64,000 nt of DNA from Erwinia psidii (GTDB taxonomy: Bacteria > Pseudomonadota > Gammaproteobacteria > Enterobacterales > Enterobacteriaceae). Below, one piece after another: positions 50,177 through 60,324 of the stretch. A model generated the notes under the pieces. That model made no database searches. It worked only from the letters and a program-made list of their open reading frames with translations, and had not been told where the DNA came from. Positions within the stretch are counted from its first letter, which is position 1. Each line of letters begins with the position of its first letter. The stretch is taken from positions 1 through 64,000 of the forward strand of contig NZ_RHHM01000005.1 in assembly GCF_003846135.1 (NCBI RefSeq), written 5' to 3'. The position numbers and the translations under genes were made by a program.

Positions 50177-51193
50177 TTACTCATTTGGGGTGAGTTCACC
50201 ACGCAGATTGGTCTGCATCTGCTGGCGAATCTGTTCGCTGGAAAGGTCCTGACTTAACAGAAAATGCAGTTTGGTGAGCGTTGCTTCTACCGTCATATCC
50301 GCGCCGCTGATAACGCCTGCCAGCGCCAGCGCATTACCCGTGGCATAGCCTCCCATATTGACTTTGCCAGACATACATTGTGTCAGATTGACCACCACAG
50401 TGCCTCGTGATGAAGCGTCCTGCAATTCCTGCAGAAATGCCGGATCCTGAGGGGCGTTGCCGACGCCATAGGAGCGCAGGATCAGTGCTTTTACCGGTTG
50501 ACGCAGGAAGTTACTTACCACGTCGGCTGAAATTCCCGGATAGAGCGTCACCACGCCAATGGGCTGTGGGGTAACCGGGCGCACCTTCAATGATCCCTGG
50601 CCTGTCGGCGCGGCGGGGGTGTTAAGACGGCGGATATGGATACCGGCTTCCAGCAGTGGGGGAAGGTTAGGCGAGGCGAAAGCGTTGAAGCCGTCGGCAT
50701 GGGCTTTGGTGGTCCGGTTACCGCGATAGAGGGTATTGTTAAAAAACAGCGCCACTTCATTGATTGGATAGTTGGCCGCCACAAACAGCGAATTCAACAG
50801 GTTCTGCTGGCCGTCAGAGCGCAGTTCTGCCAGAGGTATCTGTGACCCTGTCACAATGACCGGCTTGGCGAGATTTTCCAGCATAAAAGACAGGGCTGAT
50901 GCGGTGAATGCCATGGTGTCAGTGCCGTGAAGGATAACAAAGCCATCGTATTTATCGTAATTGGCCTTGATATCATCGGCAATCGATTGCCAGTCCTGCG
51001 GTGTCATGTCGGACGAATCGATTAATGGCTGGTATTCGTGAATAGTGAAATCCGGCATCTCAGACCGATGAAATTCTGGCATAGCAGCGAGCTGTTTTTG
51101 CAAATGGCCCGACACCGGAATATAGCCATGGCTGGATCGCTGCATACCAATGGTTCCGCCAGTATAGGCAACGTAAATTGATTTCTTGTGCAT
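50177..51193 (-). CDS. ansA: Cytoplasmic L-asparaginase I
   Basis: A 338-residue enzyme hydrolysing L-asparagine. The two Thr motifs are IYVAYTGGTIGMQRS and GFVILHGTDTMAFTASALSF. There is no signal peptide, as expected for type I. AnsA and pncA form an operon in E. coli as here. Confidence 0.96.
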   Translation of the reverse strand: MHKKSIYVAYTGGTIGMQRSSHGYIPVSGHLQKQLAAMPEFHRSEMPDFTIHEYQPLIDSSDMTPQDWQSIADDIKANYDKYDGFVILHGTDTMAFTASALSFMLENLAKPVIVTGSQIPLAELRSDGQQNLLNSLFVAANYPINEVALFFNNTLYRGNRTTKAHADGFNAFASPNLPPLLEAGIHIRRLNTPAAPTGQGSLKVRPVTPQPIGVVTLYPGISADVVSNFLRQPVKALILRSYGVGNAPQDPAFLQELQDASSRGTVVVNLTQCMSGKVNMGGYATGNALALAGVISGADMTVEATLTKLHFLLSQDLSSEQIRQQMQTNLRGELTPNE

Positions 51194-51275
51194 TGAATAA
51201 CTCAGACTTAGCGCAAGGCGAAGTGTAAGGGAAGTCCACCAAAAGTCAGCCCGGTGTTATTACCGGGCTGTACGG

Positions 51276-53132
51276 CTATTTTATCTGACTACAGGTCAGG
51301 CAGATGGCATAGCGGTTCTGGGGATCGTTAAGGTTATCGAACAGGCCCGGCTGGTTTTTCATTGTCACCATTACCTCGGCGACTGGCGCGGGCAACCAGG
51401 CTTTTAACGCACCCGGAAGCACAGCCTGAACCGAGGCGTTCATCTGGCTGAATAACAGGTCGAAAAGGCCCGGTTCGTTCTGATACCAGCTCAGTTGGCC
51501 CTTGTGTAATTTCGCCAGTTCGGCGGCTTTTGTCACGGCGTCGTCAAAGTCGCCCATCGCATCCACCAGACCGTTGGCTTTGGCATCGCTGCCAGTCCAG
51601 ACATGGCCCTGAGCAATTTGGTCAACCTGTTCTGGCGTTTTTCCGCGGGCATTGGCCACCAGGTCAATGAAATTTTTGTAGCCGTTGGCAATGCTCAGCT
51701 GCATCATTTGCTGAGCTTCAGGGGGTAAGGCGCGGGTGACTGCCACGTTTGCCAGCGGTGAGGTTGAAACGCCATCGGTATGTACCCCAATGGAATCCAG
51801 CGTGTTTTCGATGGTGTTAATCACCCCGAAGATACCGATAGAACCGGTCAGCGTACTGGGGCTGGCAAAAATGTAATTCGCTGGCGTGGAGATCCAGTAA
51901 CCACCGGATGCTGCCATGCCACCCATTGATACCACCACCGGTTTGCCGGCTTCTTTTGCCGCCGCAAGCTCTTCCCGAATGGTTTCTGACGCCGTTACGC
52001 TACCACCGGGACTGTTAACGCGAAAGACAATCGCTTTGATCCTTGGATCCAGGCGAGCCTGGCGGATCTGCTGTGCGGTGGTATCGCCACCCACATTACC
52101 CGGCGTTTCGTCGCCGTCAAGGATCGCGCCATTGGCGAGGATCACAGCGATATTACCGTCGGCAGAGCTGTTATCCTTCACCTGATAATCGTAGATGCTG
52201 GTTCCCTTAAAATCGTTGGTCTGCTTGTCCCAGCCAAATATTTTGCTCATCTGCTGATTTACCACCGCCCGGGATGCCAGCTCATCAACCAGCTTATTCT
52301 CTTTGGCGTAAGCGGCCGTATCGCCACCCACTTTGTTCAGCCCATCAAGCACGCCCTGAGCACCCGGAAAAATCTGTTCAGGCGTTAACTGGCGGTTGGC
52401 GGCGATCGTGTTGAGGTAATTCTGCCACAGCTCGCCAATCCAGCGGCTGTCAGCATCGCGGGCTGCCGGTGACATATCATCACGCAGGTAAGGCTCCACG
52501 GCCGATTTATAGGTGCCAACCCGGAAAACATGGGAGGAGACCTTCAGCTTGTCCAGCAGGGCTTTGTAGTAAAGGCCATTGGTGGCAAAGCCGTGCAGAT
52601 CTACCACGCCCTGTGGCGAGAGATAAATTTTGTTGGCAAAGCTGGCAAGATAGTATTGCCCCTGACTGTAGCTGTCGCCTGTGGCGAATATCGGCTTGCC
52701 GCTGTCACGGAACTCACGCAGGGCTTTACCAATATATTGCAGGGAAGACTGGTCAGTGCCGGCAAAGTCACGCAGATCAAGCACCATGCCGGTGATATTT
52801 GCATCGCCCTTTGCCTGACGGATGGCGTCCACCACATCGAATAACGAATTTTCTTTCAGGCGGTCGCTGCTGGTGCCAAGAAGCTGACGTCCGATCCGGC
52901 TGAGTTTATTACTGACGGAAGGTTTATCGACCACCGTGCCACTCAGATCAACAATCAGTGCACCTTTCTGTACTTCCGCCGGGGAGCTGGCTTTGGTGTA
53001 CTGGAAATAGATCCCCGCACAAATCAGGATCAGGCATATCAGGAACAGATTGAGGATAAACTCCCGGACGAAATTAAGCAGTCGCCACGTCCATTTAAAA
53101 ACACCAGCGATTGCTCGCCACAAAATTCGCAT
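51276..53132 (-). CDS. sppA: Signal peptide peptidase SppA (protease IV)
   Basis: A 618-residue inner-membrane Ser/Lys protease that clears signal peptides. One N-terminal membrane segment (FILNLFLICLILICAGIYFQ) is followed by two tandem SppA domains. The catalytic Lys is in VFRVGTYKSAVEPYLRDDMS and the catalytic Ser in VVSMGGMAASGGYWISTPAN. The length equals that of the E. coli enzyme. Confidence 0.97.
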   Translation of the reverse strand: MRILWRAIAGVFKWTWRLLNFVREFILNLFLICLILICAGIYFQYTKASSPAEVQKGALIVDLSGTVVDKPSVSNKLSRIGRQLLGTSSDRLKENSLFDVVDAIRQAKGDANITGMVLDLRDFAGTDQSSLQYIGKALREFRDSGKPIFATGDSYSQGQYYLASFANKIYLSPQGVVDLHGFATNGLYYKALLDKLKVSSHVFRVGTYKSAVEPYLRDDMSPAARDADSRWIGELWQNYLNTIAANRQLTPEQIFPGAQGVLDGLNKVGGDTAAYAKENKLVDELASRAVVNQQMSKIFGWDKQTNDFKGTSIYDYQVKDNSSADGNIAVILANGAILDGDETPGNVGGDTTAQQIRQARLDPRIKAIVFRVNSPGGSVTASETIREELAAAKEAGKPVVVSMGGMAASGGYWISTPANYIFASPSTLTGSIGIFGVINTIENTLDSIGVHTDGVSTSPLANVAVTRALPPEAQQMMQLSIANGYKNFIDLVANARGKTPEQVDQIAQGHVWTGSDAKANGLVDAMGDFDDAVTKAAELAKLHKGQLSWYQNEPGLFDLLFSQMNASVQAVLPGALKAWLPAPVAEVMVTMKNQPGLFDNLNDPQNRYAICLTCSQIK

Positions 53133-53326
53133 AAGTTCTCCATTATTGCGATAAAAAAGCCGGTTGCGTGGTGCAAATCCAGGGCAGGATGGCGCAAACC
53201 GGATTGGGATGGAGACATCCTAATTATCGGCGGAGCAATTGTCAGCAGGAAAAAGCCTGATGCTGTAACAAATCATCATCCTGTGCTAGTTTTCAGCAGA
53301 ATAAAAATCATTATCAGGAGACAATT

Positions 53327-53878
53327 ATGGATGCACTGGACCTGGTGGTTAATCGTCGCTCCGCCTCACGTCTGAGTGGACCGGCACCGGAAGGTGAAGC
53401 GTTGCAAAATATTCTGCGGGCGGGGATGCGCGCGCCCGATCATAAAGCCCTTCAGCCATGGCGTTTTATCGTTATCGAAAATGAGGGGCGTCAGCGTTTC
53501 AGCGAGTTGCTGGAAAAAGCAGCCCGTCAGGATAACATGGACGATAAAGCAACAGAAAAAGCCAGACAGGCGCCTTTTCGTGCGCCAATGATTATTACCG
53601 TGGTGGCCCATTGTGAAGAAAATCATAAAGTGCCTCGCTGGGAGCAGCTGATTTCCGCCGGATGTGCGGTGATGGCGATGCAGATGGCGGCGGTGGCGCA
53701 GGGATTTAACGGTATCTGGCGTAGTGGCGCATGGACAGAACATCAGACCGTCCGTGAAGCGTTTCACTGTCGCGAGCAGGACGCTATTGTCGGCTTCCTC
53801 TATCTTGGCACCCCGCAACTGAAAGCCGCCAAAACGGTTATCCCACCGGATACCACCTCTTTTGTCAGCTATTTCTGA
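53327..53878 (+). CDS. ydjA: NAD(P)H nitroreductase-family protein YdjA
   Basis: A 183-residue FMN-binding nitroreductase fold: [60 protein letters not shown]. Same length as E. coli YdjA, a small reductase with low known activity. In E. coli ydjA is followed by selD and topB; selD is missing here. Confidence 0.94.
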   Translation: MDALDLVVNRRSASRLSGPAPEGEALQNILRAGMRAPDHKALQPWRFIVIENEGRQRFSELLEKAARQDNMDDKATEKARQAPFRAPMIITVVAHCEENHKVPRWEQLISAGCAVMAMQMAAVAQGFNGIWRSGAWTEHQTVREAFHCREQDAIVGFLYLGTPQLKAAKTVIPPDTTSFVSYF

Positions 53879-54150
53879 AATACAGGTGTTTCTGATACGT
53901 GCAGGGCGCTGAAGCTCTGCATACTGCCGTGATTATGAGCATTTGAATTACCGTAGCCTTACTACGATCCGCTATCCGCGCTACCATAGGGACGGTAAAA
54001 TTTGCAGCACGATAGTCTGTGACATTCCGCCATCCACTTTGCTCTCTGCTGCTACCCGGCCGTGTGGTCGGGCAGGCCAACAGCAGGTAGTGAGCGGCTG
54101 TAAGCCTGCTACCGTCGTTAACGCCGTTTTCTGAAGGACATCACTACCAG
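53879..54150. other. Spacer where selD would be; no remnant seen
   Basis: 272 bases between ydjA and topB. In E. coli the selenophosphate synthetase gene selD lies here. I compared the three forward frames with what I recall of SelD and saw no similar blocks. AGGACATCAC before 54151 may serve topB translation. Confidence 0.5.
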
Positions 54151-56064
54151 ATGCGTCTGTTTATAGCTGAAAAGCCCAGCCTCGCCCGTGCCATTGCTGA
54201 TGTGTTGCCTAAACCTCACCGACGGGGAGATGGCTACATTGCCTGTGGTAACGATTATGCGGTGACCTGGTGTGTGGGTCACCTGCTGGAACAGGCTCAG
54301 CCCGACTGTTACAACAGCCGCTTTGCCCGCTGGTCGCTGGGCGATTTACCCATCGTGCCGGAAAAGTGGCAGTTACAGCCACGGCCTTCGGTGGCAAAAC
54401 AGCTTAAGGTGATTAAAGGGCTGCTTGACCAGGCCAGTGAAGTAATCCACGCCGGTGACCCCGACCGCGAAGGACAGCTACTGGTGGATGAAGTGCTGGA
54501 TTATCTGGCGCTGCCGTCGGAAAAACGTGGAAAAGTGCGTCGCTGCTTAATTAACGATCTCAATCCGGCTGCGGTTGAGCGTGCCGTCGCACGCCTGCGG
54601 GAGAACCGCGAGTTTATTCCTTTGTGTGTCTCGGCACTGGCGCGGGCGCGGGCAGACTGGTTATATGGCATTAATATGACCCGGGCATACACGCTGCTGG
54701 GTCGTAATGCCGGTTATGACGGAGTGCTTTCGGTGGGGCGCGTGCAGACACCGGTTCTTGGGCTGGTGGTTCGGCGCGATGAAGAGATTGAAAACTTTGT
54801 GGCGAAAGATTTCTTTGAGGTAAAAGCGCACATTGTCACGCCCCAGAATGAACGTTTTTTAGCGCTGTGGCAGCCAAGTGAATCCTGTGAGCCTTATCAG
54901 GATGAGGAAGGACGACTGTTACATCGTCCGCTGGCGGAGCATGTGGTGAGTCGTATCATTGGGCAGCTGGCCTTGGTGACCAGCTACAACGACAAACGGG
55001 AAAATGAAACGGCGCCGCTGCCGTTTTCGCTGTCTGCCCTGCAAATTGAGGCAGCAAAACGCTTTGGTTTAAGTGCGCAAACGGTACTGGACACCTGCCA
55101 GAAACTCTATGAAACCCATAAGTTAATTACCTATCCCCGTTCAGACAGTCGCTATTTGCCGGACGAGCATTTTGCAGGAAGGCATGCAGTACTGAACGCG
55201 ATTAATGTTCATCAGCATGGCCTGACGATCCCTGCTGATTTTGATGCGGATCGCAAAAATCGCTGCTGGGATGACAAAAAGGTGGACGCCCACCACGCCA
55301 TTATCCCTACGGCACGCAGTAATAACATCAGACTGTCCGAAAATGAGAACAACATATATCGTCTGATAGCCACTCAGTATCTGATGCAGTTCTGTCAGGA
55401 TGCCGTGTACCGCAAATGCGTGATCGAGCTTGATATCACTGGCGGGAAATTTGTTGCCAAAGCTCGTTTTCTGGCAGAGGCAGGCTGGCGCGCATTGTTG
55501 GGTGGTAAAGAACGTGACGAAGAAAATGATGGTACACCGTTGCCGGTAGTGGCAAAAGGTGATGAGCTTCTTTGTGAAGATGCTGAGGTGGTGGCAAAGC
55601 AAACCCAGCCCCCCAGGCCTTTTACTGATGCCACGCTGCTATCGGCCATGACCGGTATTGCACGATTTGTGCAGGATAAAGATCTAAAGAAAGTACTGCG
55701 TGCGACCGATGGTTTAGGGACAGAGGCGACGCGCGCCGGAATCATTGAGCTGCTTTTTAAACGAACGTTCCTGTTCAAGAAAGGGCGCTATATTCATTCC
55801 AGCCCCGCCGGGCGTGCGCTAATCCATTCGCTTCCTGAAATGGCGGCCCGGCCGGATATGACCGCTCACTGGGAATCCACTCTGACCAAAATCAGTGAGA
55901 AAGCCTGTAGCTACCAGGGTTTTATGCAGCCGCTGGTGGAGACGCTACATCAGCTGATATCGCAGGCCAGGCAGCAACCTGCCGCCCATGCTTTTCGAGG
56001 CCTGACCGCGCCGAAAAAGAGCAACCCCAAGCGCAGGTCAACCAAAGCAAAGGAGACAGAATGA
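54151..56064 (+). CDS. topB: DNA topoisomerase III
   Basis: A 637-residue type IA topoisomerase that decatenates DNA with RecQ-type helicases. Toprim motifs [15 protein letters not shown] (catalytic Glu) and [20 protein letters not shown] (metal Asp) are intact; the active Tyr is in [38 protein letters not shown] is conserved. It is slightly shorter than E. coli TopB (653) at the basic C-terminus ([16 protein letters not shown]). Its stop overlaps the ynjH start by 4 bases. Confidence 0.97.
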   Translation: MRLFIAEKPSLARAIADVLPKPHRRGDGYIACGNDYAVTWCVGHLLEQAQPDCYNSRFARWSLGDLPIVPEKWQLQPRPSVAKQLKVIKGLLDQASEVIHAGDPDREGQLLVDEVLDYLALPSEKRGKVRRCLINDLNPAAVERAVARLRENREFIPLCVSALARARADWLYGINMTRAYTLLGRNAGYDGVLSVGRVQTPVLGLVVRRDEEIENFVAKDFFEVKAHIVTPQNERFLALWQPSESCEPYQDEEGRLLHRPLAEHVVSRIIGQLALVTSYNDKRENETAPLPFSLSALQIEAAKRFGLSAQTVLDTCQKLYETHKLITYPRSDSRYLPDEHFAGRHAVLNAINVHQHGLTIPADFDADRKNRCWDDKKVDAHHAIIPTARSNNIRLSENENNIYRLIATQYLMQFCQDAVYRKCVIELDITGGKFVAKARFLAEAGWRALLGGKERDEENDGTPLPVVAKGDELLCEDAEVVAKQTQPPRPFTDATLLSAMTGIARFVQDKDLKKVLRATDGLGTEATRAGIIELLFKRTFLFKKGRYIHSSPAGRALIHSLPEMAARPDMTAHWESTLTKISEKACSYQGFMQPLVETLHQLISQARQQPAAHAFRGLTAPKKSNPKRRSTKAKETE

Positions 56065-56414
56065 TAACTAAAAGTGTGATGATGGTGAGCGTACTGTTGT
56101 TCTGTGCTCAACCGCTGGTGGCGGCTGAGCAGTCTGACGATGTGAGCGTGGGTGAGGTGAACGGCACCAATGATGGTGGTTCAGGGTACAGCAGTAACGC
56201 CAGCCGCGGCAATGTGGTGGTGGATATGCCGCCCGAAGCCTGGACACGTGGACAGCATGGCAATCAGCCTCCATGCCAGCGCTGCTGTACCTATGAGGAT
56301 CGTAGCTATACAGAGGGATCGGTGGTGAAGATGGACGGCGTGCTGTTGCAGTGCGTCCGTGATGAGCACTCTTTTGGCACCAATAATCTGGTCTGGAAAG
56401 CCCTCAGGCAATAA
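56061..56414 (+). CDS. ynjH: Exported DUF1496 protein YnjH
   Basis: A 117-residue protein with a signal peptide ([20 protein letters not shown], cleaved near AAA-EQ), a Gly/Ser/Asn-rich low-complexity stretch ([18 protein letters not shown]), and a DUF1496 core with [20 protein letters not shown] and VDxxLLQC-like [19 protein letters not shown]. The cysteines suggest periplasmic disulfides. E. coli YnjH lies near topB and xthA too. Function unknown. Coupled to topB by an ATGA overlap. Confidence 0.82.
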   Translation: MITKSVMMVSVLLFCAQPLVAAEQSDDVSVGEVNGTNDGGSGYSSNASRGNVVVDMPPEAWTRGQHGNQPPCQRCCTYEDRSYTEGSVVKMDGVLLQCVRDEHSFGTNNLVWKALRQ

Positions 56415-56446
56415 CGCCGCTCCCGGTGGATCAACCGGGAGCGGCG
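56415..56446. terminator. Perfect 12-bp inverted repeat between ynjH and xthA
   Basis: CGCCGCTCCCGG and CCGGGAGCGGCG pair over 12 bp around an 8-base loop in the gap between two convergent genes. There is no T-tract on either side. A bidirectional terminator is plausible from position and stability. Confidence 0.55.
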
Positions 56447-56505
56447 ATCACAGGCTGAACTCTGCCCAAACCGGGAGCGGCGATCACAGGCTGAACTCTG
56501 CCCAA
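56434..56505. repeat. Perfect 36-bp tandem duplication at the xthA 3' end
   Basis: The 36-base unit at 56434-56469 (starting ACCGGGAGCGGCGATCACAG) is repeated exactly at 56470-56505. The right copy contains the last codons and stop of xthA (the antisense of WAEFSL-stop); the left copy is a second, untranslated version after the stop. Part of the left copy forms one arm of the 12-bp inverted repeat. Confidence 0.95.
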
Positions 56506-57290
56506 ACCGGGGCGTGGTCAGAGGGCTTTTCCATGCTGCGAATGGCATAGTCAATCCCGGTTGCCACACAGCGGTCGGCCAGTGGCTTACTGGCCAGCAG
56601 CAGATCGATACGCAGTCCCCGGTTATCATCAAAGCCTTTTGAACGATAGTCGAACCAGGAAAAACGGTCACTGACCTGCAAATTATGTGCACGCCAGGTA
56701 TCCACCAGGCCCCAGTTAATCAGATTATCCATCCATTCCCGTTCTTCCGGCAGAAAAGAGCACTTGCCCGTCCGTAGCCAGCGTTTACGGTTATCTTCGC
56801 CAATGCCAATATCCAGATCGGAAGCGCTGATGTTCATATCGCCCATGATCAGCAGCGGATTGTTGGCGTTAAGCTCGCGTTCAAGATAGTTTTGCAGGTC
56901 GAGATAAAATTTGGCCTTGGCAGGAAACTTGGTGGGGTGGTCGCGACTTTCCCCCTGCGGAAAATAACCATTGATCACGGTGATGGTGCCCAACGGACTG
57001 GAAATATCTGCCATGATCACCCGGCGCTGGGCATCGTCCTGGTCATCAGGGAATCCGCGACGAATCATAACCGGCCGATCTCGGGTGAGCAGTGCTACGC
57101 CATAATGACCTTTCTGCCCGTGATAAAACACGTGATAGCCCAGCTTTTCAACGTCTTCCAGAGGAAACATATCATCATGAACTTTGGTTTCCTGGAGACC
57201 AATCACATCTGGCTGATGCTGGTCAATAATAGCTTCAAGTTGATGAGGACGGGCGCGCAGCCCGTTGATATTAAAAGAAACGAATTTCAT
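56484..57290 (-). CDS. xthA: Exodeoxyribonuclease III
   Basis: A 268-residue AP endonuclease / 3'-5' exonuclease of base-excision repair, the same length as in E. coli. [15 protein letters not shown], catalytic Glu34 in [18 protein letters not shown]-type motif ([20 protein letters not shown]), and His259 in [13 protein letters not shown] are present. ATG 57290 is the standard start; the frame continues upstream without conservation. The final codons lie in a tandemly duplicated 36-bp unit, but the reading frame is intact. Confidence 0.98.
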   Translation of the reverse strand: MKFVSFNINGLRARPHQLEAIIDQHQPDVIGLQETKVHDDMFPLEDVEKLGYHVFYHGQKGHYGVALLTRDRPVMIRRGFPDDQDDAQRRVIMADISSPLGTITVINGYFPQGESRDHPTKFPAKAKFYLDLQNYLERELNANNPLLIMGDMNISASDLDIGIGEDNRKRWLRTGKCSFLPEEREWMDNLINWGLVDTWRAHNLQVSDRFSWFDYRSKGFDDNRGLRIDLLLASKPLADRCVATGIDYAIRSMEKPSDHAPVWAEFSL

Positions 57291-57605
57291 TTTGGCGGCC
57301 GCCTGAGAGGGAAAAAGAAGCGGGAATGTTAGCAGAGTAAGACAGTTAATGTCATCCTGAACGCTGATGATAACCAGTATAAAACGTCGGCGCGGAAGAA
57401 GGGGTAATCCTTTCATCCAGGGGATGATTCTGTCATTCAGCGGGAAAAATGGCGTATTACGCAAGAACAGACTGTATCAGATGATGGCAGGGTATTATTC
57501 ATCACGCAGGGTGTTGTGTTTCGCACGTTGCATTATGATGAGTGATGCTAACTTAATGAATATTAACCGGATTAGTACGTGATGCGCCTGAGTAGCAGGG
57601 CAGGA
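57291..57605. other. Spacer between xthA and tRNA-Tyr
   Basis: A 315-base region upstream of xthA and downstream of the tRNA gene. I see no coding frame and no obvious terminator. The nar and ynj/ydj genes that adjoin xthA or purU in E. coli are absent. Confidence 0.45.
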
Positions 57606-57690
<85 letters not shown>

Positions 57691-57864
57691 ATGGGGAAGT
57701 TTTTTACACTAAACTGCCAGCTGGTCTGACTGCCAGTCGTTTAAGTGGGGCGCATCATATCAGATGATGTGCCGCTGTAAAGCCTGTGCTCAGGGAATTA
57801 ATATCGTTTGCCGTTTTTTTACGCGGAGTGCAGCTTTTATCGCCAGGATGCACTCCTGTAAGGA

Positions 57865-58713
57865 TTACAGAATGATGGTGCGGTTGCCATAGACAAATAC
57901 GCGCTGTGCCAAAACTTCATAAAGCGCGCGACTCAACGCATTTTTTTCAACATCACGCCCGGCACGCATCATGTCTTCGGCGCTGTACGTATGATCAACG
58001 TGAATGACATCCTGCATAATGATCGGGCCTTCATCCAGACTGTCATTAACATAGTGAGCCGTTGCACCGATAATTTTTACCCCCCGCTCGTATGCCTGAT
58101 GATAGGGGCGTGCACCGACAAAGGCGGGCAGAAATGAATGATGAATATTGATGATTTGATTGGGATAGCGTTGGACAAACGCCGGTGTTAGCACCCGCAT
58201 ATATTTTGCCAGCACCACATAATCGGGCTGATAGCGATCGATTTCCGCCGCCATATTGTTATCGTGCTGTTCGCGGGTTAAGCCTTCGTGACTGACCAGA
58301 ATAAACGGAATATCAAAACGTTCAACCAGCGAGCGCAGGGTTTCATGATTACCAACCACCGCAGCAATTTCCACGTCCAGCCCGCCGTAGACGCTTTTCA
58401 TCAGCAAATCGCCCAGACAATGTGCTTCTTTCGTCACCAGTATGACAATGCGACGGTTTGCCACGGCGTTCAGCTCACGTACTGAACCGGCAGGCAATGC
58501 GCTGTCAAGATCGGCCAGTAGCGTATTGTCATTGAAGATCCCCTCAAGTTCGGTGCGCATGAAAAAGCGCCCGGTGTGGTGATCAACGAACTCGTTGTTT
58601 TGCACAATATTCAGCTCGTGCTTGTAACAAATGTTGGTGATTTTGGCGATCAGACCTTTTGCGTCCGGGCAAATAGTGCGTAAAACTTTTCGTTGCGGTG
58701 TTTGAGCGTGCAT
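57865..58713 (-). CDS. purU: Formyltetrahydrofolate deformylase
   Basis: A 282-residue hydrolase releasing formate from 10-formyl-THF to balance one-carbon pools and feed PurT. An N-terminal ACT domain (VLRTICPDAKGLIAKITNIC) and a formyltransferase-like catalytic domain (YMRVLTPAFVQRYPNQIINI, HHSFLPAFVGARPYHQAYER, GATAHYVNDSLDEGPIIMQD) are complete. ATG 58713 (MHAQTPQRKVLRT) matches E. coli; the longer frame is unconserved. Confidence 0.96.
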   Translation of the reverse strand: MHAQTPQRKVLRTICPDAKGLIAKITNICYKHELNIVQNNEFVDHHTGRFFMRTELEGIFNDNTLLADLDSALPAGSVRELNAVANRRIVILVTKEAHCLGDLLMKSVYGGLDVEIAAVVGNHETLRSLVERFDIPFILVSHEGLTREQHDNNMAAEIDRYQPDYVVLAKYMRVLTPAFVQRYPNQIINIHHSFLPAFVGARPYHQAYERGVKIIGATAHYVNDSLDEGPIIMQDVIHVDHTYSAEDMMRAGRDVEKNALSRALYEVLAQRVFVYGNRTIIL

Positions 58714-58759
58714 TGCGATGGTAATCCTGTTGAAGCAACTCTTGATCGGGGAAAGGCCG

Positions 58760-59218
58760 TTACTGGCCACAACATTTTTTGAATTTTTTACTGGAGTCGC
58801 ATGGACACCGGTCATTCCGCCCTGTCACAGGGTATGTACCGTCCATATAATACCAGCGTTGATCCACCTTGAGAAAGCGGGAACGCTCATGAATAAAGCG
58901 TTCACGTTGATTTTCAGAGTAACGGGCAAAAAATGTCACGTATCCCTCGGCGTTATCCCTACCAACTTGTGCTGAAATAACATGCAGGCTGAGCCATTCT
59001 GTTTCGGAAGCGCTCTGTTCAATGCTGGTGCGAAAACGCGCTGGTTGGCAGGCCGGATGCCATGTCGCCATCAGATAGTCTGTGTCCTTTTTGGCATAGG
59101 CGGTATAGCGTGAACGCATCAGGACTTCTGGTGTGCTCGGCAACGTCTTACCGCTCAGACAGGGCTGACAACATAGGTTATACTGCAATCCGCTACAGCA
59201 CGGACAGGGTTCGGACAC
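58760..59218 (-). CDS. ychJ: UPF0225 SEC-C motif protein YchJ
   Basis: A 152-residue protein, the same length as E. coli YchJ, with two zinc-binding SEC-C-type motifs: EPCPCCSGLQYNLCC at the N-terminus and RNDRCPCDSSKKFKKCCGQ at the C-terminus. The middle contains the family stretch LMRSRYTAYAKKDTDYLMAT. A GTG start at 59218 (GTG TCC GAA CCC TGT) with GAGG upstream is preferred over the ATG at 59293. Function unknown. Confidence 0.9.
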   Translation of the reverse strand: MSEPCPCCSGLQYNLCCQPCLSGKTLPSTPEVLMRSRYTAYAKKDTDYLMATWHPACQPARFRTSIEQSASETEWLSLHVISAQVGRDNAEGYVTFFARYSENQRERFIHERSRFLKVDQRWYYMDGTYPVTGRNDRCPCDSSKKFKKCCGQ

Positions 59219-59322
59219 ATCCACCTCACGAGCATATTTTAAAGATCGAATACGTTTGGCATCATGGTAACTGAGCGGCGCTGATGATGCCATGTGTTAG
59301 TTAAGCGAACACCCGAGGTTCA

Positions 59323-60222
59323 ATGAGACAGGTTAAAATAGGATTGGCACTGGGTTCGGGTGCTGCCCGTGGGTGGGCTCATATTGGCGTACTCAAGGCG
59401 CTGGAAAGTATCGGGATTAAAGTGGATTTGGTAGCGGGATGTTCTGTCGGGGCCCTGGTGGGGGCGGTGTATGCCAGTAAACGCCTGCCGCTACTGGAAA
59501 CCTGGGTTCGTTCGTTCAGCTACTGGGATGTGATTCGGCTGATGGATTTTTCGTGGCGTCGGGGCGGATTGCTGCGAGGGGAACGTGTCTTTAACCATAT
59601 TCGTCGTCTGGTCAGTCATGACCTTATCGAACAGTGTGCGATGCCATTTGGCGCCGTAACAACCAATCTGAGTACCGGGCGGGAACTGTGGCTGACGGAA
59701 GGTGACTTACATCAGGCAATACGGGCCTCATGCAGTATTCCGGGTTTACTTGCCCCGGTTGCGTGGAACGGCTACTGGCTGGTGGACGGCGCAGTCGTTA
59801 ATCCCGTTCCCGTTTCCCTGACCCGTGCCCTGGGTGCCGATATTGTTATTGCTGTTGATCTTCAGCATGACGCCCATCTGATGCAGCAAGATTTGATGTC
59901 CGCCACGTCTCATGCTGAGGAAGAGGAAGCTATTGCTGCTGCCACCAGCTGGACAGGGAGGCTGCGACAAAGTTTTTCACGTGGTGTACCGCGTAAAGTG
60001 AATCAGATGCCTGGCGCAATGCAAATTATGTCCACTTCAATTCAGGTATTGGAAAATCGCGTTAAAAGGAATCGTATGGCTGGCGACCCCCCGGATGTGT
60101 TGATTCAGCCGTTATGTCCGCAGATATCCACGCTGGATTTTCACCGTGCTGAAGAAGCGATTGAAGCCGGGAAGCGTGCTGTGGAGAAAAAAATAGATGA
60201 ACTGCTCCCACTGGTTCGATGA
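59323..60222 (+). CDS. rssA: Patatin-like phospholipase family protein RssA
   Basis: A 299-residue patatin-fold protein with oxyanion loop LALGSGAARGWAHIGVLKAL, nucleophile elbow GCSVGALVGAVYAS (GxSxG), and dyad Asp in WLVDGAVVNPVPV. It is upstream of rssB, as in E. coli, with a 102-base gap. Its substrate is not established. Confidence 0.95.
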   Translation: MRQVKIGLALGSGAARGWAHIGVLKALESIGIKVDLVAGCSVGALVGAVYASKRLPLLETWVRSFSYWDVIRLMDFSWRRGGLLRGERVFNHIRRLVSHDLIEQCAMPFGAVTTNLSTGRELWLTEGDLHQAIRASCSIPGLLAPVAWNGYWLVDGAVVNPVPVSLTRALGADIVIAVDLQHDAHLMQQDLMSATSHAEEEEAIAAATSWTGRLRQSFSRGVPRKVNQMPGAMQIMSTSIQVLENRVKRNRMAGDPPDVLIQPLCPQISTLDFHRAEEAIEAGKRAVEKKIDELLPLVR

Positions 60223-60324
60223 CAGGAGCTGCCGGATTAAAATGGAACTGCCGCAGAAAAATCGGAGAGGCGCAATCGTGGTTTATGAGCCACTATTGAT
60301 TAAGCCGGTGTACAAGGGGGGAGA

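Noticed and set aside
56061-56414. ynjH as part of a toxin or effector system
   Set aside because: The small cysteine-containing exported protein fits the DUF1496 family and is in its usual neighbourhood near topB and xthA.
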